Of a stretch of DNA of 64,000 nucleotides, positions 53,442-63,186 are shown piece by piece (within the stretch, counting starts at the first letter, position 1; every line of letters begins with the position of its first letter). Source of the stretch: JAIYCX01 sp964353175 (GTDB lineage Bacteria; Bdellovibrionota_C; UBA2361; SZUA-149; DAOLCO01); NCBI GenBank assembly GCA_964353175.1, contig CAYGUX010000015.1, positions 1 through 64,000 of the forward strand, written 5' to 3'. The notes beneath the pieces were generated by a model. It saw only the letters and a program-made list of their open reading frames with translations, was not told the origin of the DNA and made no database searches. A program made the position numbers and the translations under genes.

Positions 53442-55041
53442 TATTCATAAATTTATCTCTAAGTTTACTTGGTACTCTCCTACATGCTGCAATTAATGCA
53501 TCGAACTTTCCATCATTTAGAATTTCATCCAGAGACGGTTCTCCTTCCTGAAAATGTTCCCATAAATATTGCGTCATTATTGGTAAAGGGTAGTTTTTTA
53601 AAGCAAAATATGTCGCCTCATCAACCACAAGCCTGCTATTCATATTTATATCCTTATTACACTTCATCAGAAGATTTTTTATCTCTGATGATTGTGGAAT
53701 CTCGGCATACGGTTTAGTAAACATTGAGGTACTTACGTAAAAGCTCTTATCCTGCCATTTCTCACCTATATTAAGGAGTTTTCCGTCACAAAGTAAAAGG
53801 AGGAAAAGGAGGAAGGTAACGATAGCATTGCCTCCAAAGCTAAGGAGATAGGTTTTGAAATATTTCCGCGAGGGATCTATTGGTTTAAAAGTAAATGTAA
53901 ATGCACTTATAAAAAGTATGAGAAAGTAGCCGGCATAGTAAAATGAATATAGTCTATGCGTAAAACTATGCCATAAAAACACTAATAACATTATAAAGGT
54001 ATAAGCATTAATAATATCTCTACTTCTTCGCTCCGTTAAAAACCTGTATATTGAGGCTAAATTGCTGAGAAATATGATCAGTAAGGGAAGAAGCAAAATA
54101 TCGCTCAACCTCAAAATGTCTTGGTTCACAATTCGCTGTAGACCAGTCCAATTTCCATTCATTAATAAGTTGCCCTTAAAATACATCGCTGTATTCCTTT
54201 CAACTGACCTGGCAGAGCTTTCTATAAAATTCCATGGAGCATGAAGAATCTTTCCTGGGTCAAGTGAAAGGTTAAAGCCTTTTATCATATTGTCAATGTG
54301 AGAATCCTCTGCACAGGAAAATAATACTTTATAGTGAACATAGGAATAGAAACTGAGAACGACTAGCCAAAGTGTATATATGGCTAGTCGTATTTGTTTT
54401 CTTTTAAATATTGTAAAATAGAAAAACGCGAAAAGAGGTAAAAAATAAATGCTTTTGGGATGCAAAAGTAACATCCAGCTGGGTAGGAAGTAGAAAGATA
54501 CTATTAGAAGTTTTTTATTTTTTAATACCTTATAAAGAACGAATTGTAAAATTAGAATTGTTACGATGCTCGTTTCAGGCCGGCCCATAGATAATGCAAG
54601 AGGTATTGAACCACTTAGTGGTAGCATCAATATCATTGCTTTTGACAAGGTAGATTCTTTAGGGAATATTTCCTTTCTAATCATATAGATGCAAGCCAAC
54701 CAAGCTATAAAAATGATTAGGCTTACCACTCTTAGCTGTTGTGGAGAGCTAATCCAACCGAATATAGTAGAATTCAAAATTAATGCTGGTCTCAGAACAT
54801 ATGGAATATCTAGACCCATACCTGCATTGGGACAATTTACAAACTGGGAAGTTCGTAAAAATCCATCCTGCCAAAATCGAGTACTAAGAATATGATAACA
54901 CACATCGTCTGTATATAATGGTAGTTGAATTGCCAATATTGAGGCTATCGCAATGGAGAAGAGCACGACGATAGAACTAAATAGACTTACAATTGGGGCA
55001 TTGTATAAGGTACGTATATAGTTCAATCTTCTTTGTTCCAT
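53386..55041 (-). CDS. GT-C-like integral membrane protein
   Basis: 551 residues, about eleven membrane helices. LYTDDVCYH (42-50) follows helix 1, and RPAL and GRPE occur later, as in GT39-like proteins. It is most likely the periplasmic sugar transferase that uses the lipid-linked sugar made by the adjoining GT2. A decayed partial copy lies at 56521-56640. Confidence 0.62.
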   Translation of the reverse strand: MEQRRLNYIRTLYNAPIVSLFSSIVVLFSIAIASILAIQLPLYTDDVCYHILSTRFWQDGFLRTSQFVNCPNAGMGLDIPYVLRPALILNSTIFGWISSPQQLRVVSLIIFIAWLACIYMIRKEIFPKESTLSKAMILMLPLSGSIPLALSMGRPETSIVTILILQFVLYKVLKNKKLLIVSFYFLPSWMLLLHPKSIYFLPLFAFFYFTIFKRKQIRLAIYTLWLVVLSFYSYVHYKVLFSCAEDSHIDNMIKGFNLSLDPGKILHAPWNFIESSARSVERNTAMYFKGNLLMNGNWTGLQRIVNQDILRLSDILLLPLLIIFLSNLASIYRFLTERRSRDIINAYTFIMLLVFLWHSFTHRLYSFYYAGYFLILFISAFTFTFKPIDPSRKYFKTYLLSFGGNAIVTFLLFLLLLCDGKLLNIGEKWQDKSFYVSTSMFTKPYAEIPQSSEIKNLLMKCNKDINMNSRLVVDEATYFALKNYPLPIMTQYLWEHFQEGEPSLDEILNDGKFDALIAACRRVPSKLRDKFMNSGDYCCVSLKDRAKHFEL

Positions 55042-55392
55042 CTCATCCTTATAGCTAACCTAGGCAATTGGGGCGCCTGCTTCTAAATTACTCTATTTTA
55101 TTGCGGAGCTTAATATTGCCATTACAGTATTACTTGAAAAGTTTAATGCTTAGAAGATGAAATCTTACCCAGTATCTAGAAAGAACTCTTCCTATCTTAA
55201 AATATAATGTTCTTATAGCCATTACCCTATTAGATTATTAACTCTAGAATTCCAAAATACTTCAGATTGACCTTCATACTCGTGGACAAATGAGTATTAT
55301 GTTGATTCAGATCCACTCCAGCTCAAATGTAAGGCAAACATAATAATCTTGTTAGTGGTGATATACCCTGCTAACACAAAACAATAAATTAT
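55042..55392. other. Gene-free gap, nothing recognised
   Basis: 351 bases of AT-rich sequence between divergent genes. It must contain both promoters. I see only a weak 6-bp inverted repeat and no coding remnant, terminator or repeat of note. Confidence 0.4.
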
Positions 55393-56469
55393 ATGCATAT
55401 TCAATTTATGACTGACAAGCATCCTCTACAAGCATCTAATGATAGTCAAAATAACTTTACGGCCTTGCGAATTCTTTTTGCTACTTTTATAATTATCACT
55501 CACGCGTATTCACTTTCAGGATTAAAAGAAAGTGATTTACTGTTTAAATGTACTGGTGGACAATTCACTTACTCATACTTAGGCTTAGCAGGATTTTTCA
55601 GCATTAGTGGGTTTCTAGTGACCAAAAGCTTGTTCACTACAAAAAATTTGATTCGTTACTACTGGAAAAGATGCATTAGGATTTTCCCAGCATTAGTTGT
55701 CTGTCTCACCGCCACTGTCTTAGTGGGTTCTTTAATTGGTGAGCGAGATAGCATATCCTATTTTAGTGATTACACTACCTGGACATATATTCCCTACAAC
55801 CTGGTCTTATTCAAGCGCCAAGCAGGCATTGGAAACATCCTTATCGATAACCCCATAAGGACAACGATTAACGGCTCGCTATGGACACTTTCCATGGAGT
55901 TCACTCTATATATTTTAATATCATTCCTATTTTTTTCAAAAAATACGGTTCTATCAAAATATTTATCCTTTCTAGCATTATGTTCTTTTCTCGTGGTCGA
56001 TATTTATTTTCGCAATGAAACGATTCATATTCATGCATTCAATATGAATTTCTATTGGCTATTTCATCTAGGTACTTACTTTATGGGAGGAGCGTTTCTG
56101 GCTAATATCGCATTCCAAAAAACATGGGGAAGAAGGCCCATAATACTTTTTCTTCTTTTTACCCTACTGCTTGCGATATATTTGAACCAATATGAAAACT
56201 TTAAGTTCTTACTACCACCGATAGTAATATACATAGGTTTACAATCCACTCCTATCCTCAGTTCAATTTCAAAGGCAATAGGGGATATCTCCTATGGAGT
56301 GTACCTCTATGCATTTCCCATACAACAAATCATATTTCTCTATTTTGCCCCAGACCTACGAACACTCCAAATTGGTAGCATAATAATCGCCTACTTATTC
56401 GGCTGGCTATCCTGGTATATAATTGAACGACCGTGTTTATCGCTTAAAAACATTACTTTTAAATGCTAG
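55393..56469 (+). CDS. Acyltransferase family 3 (OafA-like)
   Basis: 358 residues, about ten membrane helices. NNFTALRILFATFIIITHAYS holds the conserved Arg26 and His37 of the acyltransferase 3 family. RIFPALVVC and the STLSMEFTLY-like LWTLSMEF match too. These enzymes add O-acetyl or other acyl groups to surface sugars. No C-terminal SGNH domain is present. Confidence 0.85.
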   Translation: MHIQFMTDKHPLQASNDSQNNFTALRILFATFIIITHAYSLSGLKESDLLFKCTGGQFTYSYLGLAGFFSISGFLVTKSLFTTKNLIRYYWKRCIRIFPALVVCLTATVLVGSLIGERDSISYFSDYTTWTYIPYNLVLFKRQAGIGNILIDNPIRTTINGSLWTLSMEFTLYILISFLFFSKNTVLSKYLSFLALCSFLVVDIYFRNETIHIHAFNMNFYWLFHLGTYFMGGAFLANIAFQKTWGRRPIILFLLFTLLLAIYLNQYENFKFLLPPIVIYIGLQSTPILSSISKAIGDISYGVYLYAFPIQQIIFLYFAPDLRTLQIGSIIIAYLFGWLSWYIIERPCLSLKNITFKC

Positions 56470-56520
56470 AGTTGCGGCGTAAAAAGATTCGAGTAAGGGT
56501 CAATCGACTGAAGCTTAGGT

Positions 56521-56640
56521 TAATCAAGGTAGATTCCCTAGGGAATGTTTCTCTTCTAGTCACATTGAGGAAAACTAATTACGTTAAGTAGCTGATTAGG
56601 CATTCTACTCCAAGCTGTTGAGGAGAGTTGATTCAATACC
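56521..56640 (-). pseudogene. Fragment copied from the neighbouring GT-C-like gene
   Basis: Read on the minus strand, the fragment gives SPQQL and, further on, RRETFPRESTL, aligned to SPQQL and RKEIFPKESTL inside the intact gene (residues near 110-150; DNA 54647-54775). Stops interrupt the frame. It is a degenerate partial paralogue, evidence for duplication and decay in this locus. Confidence 0.65.
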
Positions 56641-56799
56641 TTTCTCTTTTCAACAATGTTTATATATTCTTTCTATAGAGTAAATTAATTTATTGAAGTG
56701 GTGATAATATATTGTTTAGATTAATACTTTAAGGTGTCATCTTGAAACTCTTCAATCCCACGATCCAAAAATAATTCACAGATCATATAATTTCACCTA

Positions 56800-57010
56800 A
56801 TGAATAGCCTAGTTAAATCCAGTATTCATATCTATCTCATCACGGCTATTTACCTTGCGTTATGGGGATTTATACCCCCCCCCTTTTCAATCTGATGAAT
56901 TTAAACATTATGCTAGAATAGCTACTATTGCCGAAGGCAAGTTTTTCTTAAATGGTCTTCTGATCATAGAAGTCGATGTAAACTCAACGCTAATTAATCC
57001 AATCTTCTAG
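56800..57010 (+). pseudogene. Truncated DUF2142-like gene with C9 tract
   Basis: An ATG at 56800 starts a membrane helix then reads IPPP at a run of nine C (56875-56883), after which the frame stops at once. With eight C the frame would continue as FQSDEFKHYARIATIAEGKFF, matching the P-F-Q-x-D-E-x-x-H...A-x-G-K loop of DUF2142 membrane proteins. It then ends at TAG 57010 after about 70 codons, far too short. A remnant, with a slippable tract. Confidence 0.6.
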
Positions 57011-57254
57011 GATTCCAATATCGCGCGAATGCCAAGAGACCCAAACGGAAAAATAAAGAATTGACACAAAATCCTGTTATCAAAATAAAAATCATTGAGG
57101 TTAGTGGTAAAATTTTACTTAAGTACATGGCAATCTAAAGGCGACATTGAACTGCATTTTTGAAGGTCCGAAAATTATTAATTTTGTCCGCGGCAGCTTC
57201 ATACAGTTTTTTGCCTTTTGACTACTATTCTAACTTACTTCATTTTTCTTTTAG

Positions 57255-58829
57255 TCAACTTTCACTTGCTTCATTCACTCTATATACAATGATCTCGGCC
57301 CCGTGAATATACTTTATAGAATCCGGGCGAACGAGTCTTCCTATTTCATTAAGGGTTATCTCTGAAACGGTATTGGGCCTAGAGTGCGCGACTACTAATT
57401 CATCCTTTGTAAAACTTCCTTTAGAAATCTTAGCAGCTTGTGCTGGATTTATACTTTCCAGTACATAGTCAACATAAAAAGGGGACATCAATCCATTAAT
57501 CTGTCCTGCACACAGATATGGAATAGTCGAATCCATGGTAAGATTAATTATCTTACTTTTGCCATCGCACAGTAACTCAGTCAGTTTATGGTAGTAAGAT
57601 TTTTCACCTTGAGCAAACTTATGATTTTTAAAAATAGGAATTTCGCTAGCCGAATAGGCCGCCGTTGGTTCATCTAAAAGATTATAGTAGGCTGAAGTGT
57701 AAGGGAACTTAATAAATAGCAATATCACTAAGGATCTCAGTAACCATGCTACTCTCTCTTTGGTGAATTGCGGTAAATAGTTATCTTCCTTTTTCTCGAG
57801 ATATATAGTACCCACTATAAATAGTGGGTAACATGCATTCTGCAACCTAAAAATTTCGTAGTTGATCATTCCTTGCAAAAACCCAAATGCTCCCAATAGA
57901 AACATGAAACACGCTACCGCATCAAATGCGTGACATAAAGCATTCCCTTTTATGAATTCACTGATTTTTTTTAAGAAATTAAACGTGGTTATAATTAAAA
58001 GGGTAGAATACACTCCCTTTGCTAAATCTATAGGGATTAATATTGATTGAATTATGTTAATAAAGTGACTAGATCCAACTTTGTAGGTCCTAGTTGATGA
58101 TCCTATTCCTTGAATATACCAATCAGCTAGGACACCATCACAATATAGATAAACAAAATATAGGATAGACAGCGATAGAAAAATCAATATTGAATAAAGA
58201 ATTCCTTTATCTCTTACTTCCTTAAACAAGCTACTAATTGTTAGATAGCTGAACGATGCGGCTAAAATATTTATGAAGTAAGTATTTCTAAAAAAACATG
58301 CTAAAAATAATAATATTCCAGTAGTCATAGCATTTAGAAAAATAGAATGATTTCGATCTTGCCTGCAAAGGAAATAACAAAACAAAACAAGGCAGCCACC
58401 TGTAATATAATCAGGCCATGGATAAATCGCATATGGGTGCAGTAAAAAAAATATAGTAGCTATTAATAAACTAATTTTCCTAGATGCTATTTTAAGTAGG
58501 GTTGCATAAACTAATATAAACGTACTAGAGTATAATACAGACGTAATAATACCTATTGAGGTATAATTTATCGCCACTAAATTATTTAGAGCTTTAAATA
58601 GAAGTGGTTGTCCCGCGCCGTACTGTAAATAAATTTCACTAAATAGATGATCTCCATGAATCGCTGAGATCGAAGTGCCCGCTATATAACCCCAATGAAA
58701 AGAATCAATGTTATATATAGAATAAATTGATCCTAAATATGCAGAGATCAAAACTAATATGAATATATAGATATAACTAACTTTTTCTACCATGGCCGTG
58801 ATTTGTTTAAGTACGCGAAAAGGTGTCAT
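57255..58829 (-). CDS. Large membrane protein of unknown function, GT-C-like
   Basis: 524 residues, about ten membrane helices. Residues 40-80 read NIDSFHWGYIAG and LFSEIYLQYGAGQPLL, reminiscent of the first loop of GT-C proteins (D42, H45; Y-GxGQ-L). No named family is recognised. The soluble C-terminal part is about 130 residues. It follows the aminotransferase gene by 139 bases on the same strand. Confidence 0.55.
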   Translation of the reverse strand: MTPFRVLKQITAMVEKVSYIYIFILVLISAYLGSIYSIYNIDSFHWGYIAGTSISAIHGDHLFSEIYLQYGAGQPLLFKALNNLVAINYTSIGIITSVLYSSTFILVYATLLKIASRKISLLIATIFFLLHPYAIYPWPDYITGGCLVLFCYFLCRQDRNHSIFLNAMTTGILLFLACFFRNTYFINILAASFSYLTISSLFKEVRDKGILYSILIFLSLSILYFVYLYCDGVLADWYIQGIGSSTRTYKVGSSHFINIIQSILIPIDLAKGVYSTLLIITTFNFLKKISEFIKGNALCHAFDAVACFMFLLGAFGFLQGMINYEIFRLQNACYPLFIVGTIYLEKKEDNYLPQFTKERVAWLLRSLVILLFIKFPYTSAYYNLLDEPTAAYSASEIPIFKNHKFAQGEKSYYHKLTELLCDGKSKIINLTMDSTIPYLCAGQINGLMSPFYVDYVLESINPAQAAKISKGSFTKDELVVAHSRPNTVSEITLNEIGRLVRPDSIKYIHGAEIIVYRVNEASES

Positions 58830-58968
58830 GAAACTCCATAGTATATAACGAAGTTATCATAGTCCTACCATAGTCATTTAGTTCCAAGCTGGCCTAATCC
58901 AAAACTAGCTGTACGACAGTAATGGGATATTGCATATTTTCCCCTCAATAGTTATTTCTAAACATTCT

Positions 58969-60090
58969 TTATTGATTGCCACTCATAAATAGAGCGATAT
59001 TCTCTATGACTTTTGAAATTTGATTCTCGGGTTGGTTAGGATAGAGTGGCAGTGATAAAACAGTTTCACAAGCCAAATTTGTATTTGGAAAATATTGAAC
59101 TTCTTTGCTTCTTTTATTGAAGCTATTTTCCTGGCAGTAATCGGGCAGGGGGTAGTGAACTAGTGTAGTTATATTTTTTTGCTCTAAAAATTTCCTAAGT
59201 CGATTTCTTAAATTCGTTCTAATTACAAAAAGGTGGTAAACACTTGTCTGGGATTCTAGGCATTGAAATTGGATTGGCAAATTTTTTAATTCATCCCTAT
59301 ATGTTTGCGCTATCTTGAGCCTCTGATTATTGTGATTATTAAGATATTTAAGCTTCACTCTAAGGATTGTCGCCTGGATTTCATCTATTCTACTATTTCT
59401 TGCTATAACTTTTTCAGCAATATATTTCTCTCTCCAACCATATTGCCTTACTAAGCGTATGGTATCTGCAATCTTTTTATCTGAGGTAGTAATTGCTGCC
59501 GCATCACCTAGTGCTCCCAAATTTTTAGTGGGGTAAAAACTGAATACCCCGCAATCACCAAATGACCCGACATGTCGGCCTGCAATTCTGGCCCCATGTG
59601 CCTGAGAACAATCTTCTATTACCTTTACATCATATTTATTGCATAGCCTAACTATTGCCTCCACTTCTGCAATATTCCCATAAATATGGGTAAGGATTAA
59701 TGCCTTTGCTTCTTTCAATCTCTCGGACGTCAATTCGTTTAAATCTAAAGTGAGGTTATCTTCATTGACATCTAAAAATGAATAGGATGCACCTATATTA
59801 TTCAGTGCTGTCATTGAATATCCACCGGCATTGCCACAAATTAGAACCGTATCTGAGTCAATTATTCCTATTGACCTTAGAGCAATTTCTAGTGCATCAG
59901 TACCATTGGCAACTGTTAAGCAATACTTGCTATTTGTGTAGGCAGCAAATTCTTCCTCGAATAGCTGTGTTTCTGCACCGAAAAAATAGATACCGTGATC
60001 AAGTACTCGGCTGATTGCTGAGTCAATTTCAGCTCTAATACTATCAAATGCCAAGGGAAAGGAAAAAAAAGGTACTTTTATTTCTGGCAC
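58969..60090 (-). CDS. DegT/DnrJ/EryC1 sugar aminotransferase
   Basis: 373 residues. PLP Lys189 in YPTKNLGALGD, ANGTDAL (61-67) and EDCSQAHGA (159-167) are the hallmarks of this family. It transaminates a 3- or 4-keto nucleotide sugar, giving an amino sugar for a surface glycan. Which keto sugar is unknown; QdtB/FdtB-like enzymes are candidates. Five bases after the GT2 gene. No sugar dehydratase is in view. Confidence 0.9.
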   Translation of the reverse strand: MPEIKVPFFSFPLAFDSIRAEIDSAISRVLDHGIYFFGAETQLFEEEFAAYTNSKYCLTVANGTDALEIALRSIGIIDSDTVLICGNAGGYSMTALNNIGASYSFLDVNEDNLTLDLNELTSERLKEAKALILTHIYGNIAEVEAIVRLCNKYDVKVIEDCSQAHGARIAGRHVGSFGDCGVFSFYPTKNLGALGDAAAITTSDKKIADTIRLVRQYGWREKYIAEKVIARNSRIDEIQATILRVKLKYLNNHNNQRLKIAQTYRDELKNLPIQFQCLESQTSVYHLFVIRTNLRNRLRKFLEQKNITTLVHYPLPDYCQENSFNKRSKEVQYFPNTNLACETVLSLPLYPNQPENQISKVIENIALFMSGNQ

Positions 60091-60095
60091 TTATT

Positions 60096-61028
60096 TTATA
60101 CCTTCTCTTCTATTACGTAGTTGTGCCTGCGCCTAGAGGACTCTAGATTTCTCCAAATATACTCACCAATAATACCCATACCAATCATCTGAAAGGCTGA
60201 AGTAAGTAAAATCACAATCATTAAACTCGACCATCCCGAAACAATCTCACTATTATACAACTTCAGATATATAATGACACTTGAATATAACATGGCCACT
60301 AGTCCTAGAATAAAACCACAGACTGATATCAGACGTACTGGGAAATATGAATAGGACACAAAAGCATCTATTGCTATCTTAATCTTTTTTGACAAAGAAT
60401 AAGAGGATCGACCCTTCGTCCGTTTTTTTCTAGTGTAAGGTATTGCCTTGTACTCATAACCCAACCAAAGTAGCATAAATGGGAAGAAAGAATTTTTTTC
60501 TTCCATTTCCAAAAGCAATTTACCTACACGCCGATCTATAAGACTTAAATCAAAACCTCCCAAAGGGATATTAGGCAATGCAAATCGTCTGACTATATAA
60601 TAAAAAATATTGGATAATATTTTATCGATCAACGGATCTTCTCTGCTCAAGCGATTAGCAATAACTATCTTATACCCTTTTAACCAATTTTCGTACATTT
60701 CACTCAATAACTCTGGAGGGTCTTGTAGATCGGCTGAGATTATTGCTATACAATCACCTGTAGCATATTGGAGAGCTGCAAATACGGCATTCGTACTACC
60801 AAAATTTTTAGTCAACTTGATTAGCTGCACAATATTACCGTGGGTTTTTTGCAATTTAACTAGTTCTGACCAGGTGAAATCTTTTGACCCATCATCTACC
60901 AATATAAATTCAAAAGATAAGTCGGGATAGGCTTGGAATTTTTTAGAAATTGAACCTATGAAAATTGAATAGTCTTCGACATTCAATTCATTGGAGTAGA
61001 ATGGGGAGATAATTGTTAGTTGCTTCAT
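60096..61028 (-). CDS. GT2 family glycosyltransferase (DPM1/GtrB-like)
   Basis: 310 residues. ISPFYSNE start, LVDDGSKD, IISADLQDPPEL (metal site), KKRTKGRSSYS loop, two C-terminal membrane helices. It makes a polyprenyl-phosphate-sugar. Overlaps the methyltransferase gene by 4 bases. Confidence 0.85.
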   Translation of the reverse strand: MKQLTIISPFYSNELNVEDYSIFIGSISKKFQAYPDLSFEFILVDDGSKDFTWSELVKLQKTHGNIVQLIKLTKNFGSTNAVFAALQYATGDCIAIISADLQDPPELLSEMYENWLKGYKIVIANRLSREDPLIDKILSNIFYYIVRRFALPNIPLGGFDLSLIDRRVGKLLLEMEEKNSFFPFMLLWLGYEYKAIPYTRKKRTKGRSSYSLSKKIKIAIDAFVSYSYFPVRLISVCGFILGLVAMLYSSVIIYLKLYNSEIVSGWSSLMIVILLTSAFQMIGMGIIGEYIWRNLESSRRRHNYVIEEKV

Positions 61029-61762
61029 CTTTGGGGTTGTATTACCAAACCAATATTAGCAAGCAAATTATCCTCAATAACTGGTGAAATAGAATTTAAA
61101 GCAGTAATCAAGTTTATTGGGAAATTAATCATTAGTGAGTTAGGTATTACTTTTAGAAAAAATCCTTTCGTACTTACTACAGAGTAGCCTGCACCTTCTA
61201 CTTCACTCACCAATGACTTCAAGCTATAAACTCTCTGATGCCCAACTAAAATATCACGAGGACTTAGATCATCAAGATTATTAATTATGCCCATATTTAA
61301 AGCAATTTGTCGATGTAAAGACTCTTTGTTGGGCACAACTACGATTATTCTTCCATCATCTTTCAACCAATTTTTCATATTGCTTAAAAGACGCTTAGGA
61401 TCATCAACGTGCTCCAAAACATGAGTAGCGAGAATATAGTCAAAACTCTTAGTAGTTTTAAATTCTTCAAATAATCCATCGATTACTGTAATATCGTTTG
61501 AATACATACTGCGAGCCTGATTGGCCAATAAGATAGAACCTTCAAGCAAAGTAACATCATACCCCCTACGAACCAATTGTTCAGTGAAGTTTCCCTCTCC
61601 AAAACCAAGTTCCAGAACTTTTTTAGAGTTTTTTATATTTTCGAATATCCAATCATAGGTATATTTTTGACATTCATCCTCAATAAATTTATCGCCAAAT
61701 GGATCTTGAGAATGATAATCCCTTGCAATATTATCTAGTATATTCGGCGTTAATTCTGTCAT
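61025..61762 (-). CDS. Class I SAM-dependent methyltransferase
   Basis: 245 residues from ATG at 61762, which forms an ATGA overlap with the preceding stop and follows GGAG; a longer frame from 61804 would overlap it by 46 bases. Motif I LELGFGEGNF, LLEGS, FDYILATHVLEHVDDP, then VVVPNKES. A Methyltransf_23-type enzyme. Four-base overlap with the GT2 gene downstream. Substrate unknown. Confidence 0.8.
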   Translation of the reverse strand: MTELTPNILDNIARDYHSQDPFGDKFIEDECQKYTYDWIFENIKNSKKVLELGFGEGNFTEQLVRRGYDVTLLEGSILLANQARSMYSNDITVIDGLFEEFKTTKSFDYILATHVLEHVDDPKRLLSNMKNWLKDDGRIIVVVPNKESLHRQIALNMGIINNLDDLSPRDILVGHQRVYSLKSLVSEVEGAGYSVVSTKGFFLKVIPNSLMINFPINLITALNSISPVIEDNLLANIGLVIQPQR

Positions 61763-63168
61763 CCTATTTTCTCCGCTAATGATAACCCTTGTATTACCTG
61801 ACAATTAAAAGAATTAGACGAAAATCCCGAACCAGGACCGATAAATTCAACTTCAGGATAAGTGCCAGTGATTTCATTTTTGAGTGTGTTAAATGTATTA
61901 TAATTCTTTTCCGTAGGTATCAGAATCGCATTTCTATAGTTTTCTACTTCAAAAATTAGAAATTTAACGCCTCCTTTTGCTATGCCGGCTTCTATTAAAA
62001 AATTCTTAATTTCCCTTTCCAGACTATTTCTATCAATTGCGTTATATTCTTGGGCTCTGTCACTATTCATTTCTACAGATATCTTAACAGACTCTCCATT
62101 CATTTTAGAACAATAGCTTTGATTGCATATTCTAAAAATTAGATCGTTGCCAGCACAAACATGTAAAGTTGAAAAATGCATTAATACATCCTCACATTTT
62201 AACACTAAATAGGCCATACATATGGACGATTTAGTTTGCTCCGTAAAATTAATACCGGGATTAAAATTAGCTACGTTTAAAAAACTTCTAAGGCTATTTC
62301 CCCATATCAATTTGGCTACGTCAAACTTTGTACCTTCCTCGCAGGTTATCTGAAAACCACTAGTATTTCGCAAGACTTTTTGGACCTCTGTGGTGTGGGT
62401 TCGAATTCTTGGAGATTGTTTAATTTTAAGTTCTAAATCTCTTACAATTTTTCCAAAGTTATTATGCAGAGTATAGTGAAATTTAGTAGGTGTGAACTTG
62501 AGATCTTTATTTCGTATAGCATCAAGTACTGATTCTGGATAATACAGTGGAACCCAAGCCATTCTATGGTACAGCGACATCAATTGATCAGAGGATGTAT
62601 TTAGCATCTTACCCACTAAAGGTTCAATTATACTTTCATGCAAAGTATTTCCATGACAGTAAGTAGATACAGTTTTCAAATTATGCTTTATAAACAACTG
62701 CTGTTCTACTCGCTTCCTAGATGGATGAATATCGTCTGTAATTTGGCTATTTTGAGATAACAGTTCTTCTTCTATTTGCGCTTTAATCCTTTCAGGGAAC
62801 TGTGATAGTTGCAGTAAATTATCCGCAACAACGATATCGTCGTATAGGGATCCATTAACATAGGTTAGAATCTTATCTATCTCAACAAAATCATTAAATT
62901 CTCCTAAGTAAGATTCGACGTGTTTGAAGAACCTTGCACTATCATTATGAACGGAGGGATCATAGTCGATTAGTTTTATGCTTTGGATATAATTGGAATG
63001 AAATTCAAGAAACGTCATCCCCAAGTCAAAATGATATGCCCCAATTTTCCTACCACTAAAGTGTCCCCCTAGAAATTTATTTGGATAGACTATCGTAACT
63101 TCTTCACTCTTAGCTAATTCCAAAGCACTAATCATGGCACCAACATTGTTACCATAAATTAGTATCAT
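61759..63168 (-). CDS. FAD-dependent oxidoreductase-like protein
   Basis: 469 residues. It starts with a Rossmann motif (IYGNNVGAMISALELAKSEEVTIVYP) followed by GGHFSGRKIGAYHFDLGMTFLEF, where the second part resembles amine oxidase or UDP-galactopyranose mutase-type flavoproteins. The G-x-G-x-x-G motif is weak (GNNVGA), so FAD binding is likely but not certain. Downstream of the methyltransferase gene (18 bases) and overlapping the next methyltransferase. Substrate unknown; a sugar or fatty acid is possible. Confidence 0.55.
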   Translation of the reverse strand: MILIYGNNVGAMISALELAKSEEVTIVYPNKFLGGHFSGRKIGAYHFDLGMTFLEFHSNYIQSIKLIDYDPSVHNDSARFFKHVESYLGEFNDFVEIDKILTYVNGSLYDDIVVADNLLQLSQFPERIKAQIEEELLSQNSQITDDIHPSRKRVEQQLFIKHNLKTVSTYCHGNTLHESIIEPLVGKMLNTSSDQLMSLYHRMAWVPLYYPESVLDAIRNKDLKFTPTKFHYTLHNNFGKIVRDLELKIKQSPRIRTHTTEVQKVLRNTSGFQITCEEGTKFDVAKLIWGNSLRSFLNVANFNPGINFTEQTKSSICMAYLVLKCEDVLMHFSTLHVCAGNDLIFRICNQSYCSKMNGESVKISVEMNSDRAQEYNAIDRNSLEREIKNFLIEAGIAKGGVKFLIFEVENYRNAILIPTEKNYNTFNTLKNEITGTYPEVEFIGPGSGFSSNSFNCQVIQGLSLAEKIG

Positions 63169-63186
63169 ATCAGTCTTTCCAAATTA

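Noticed and set aside
57011..57254. Possible continuation of the DUF2142-like remnant
   Set aside because: Several frames inspected, all interrupted, with no recognisable motif.
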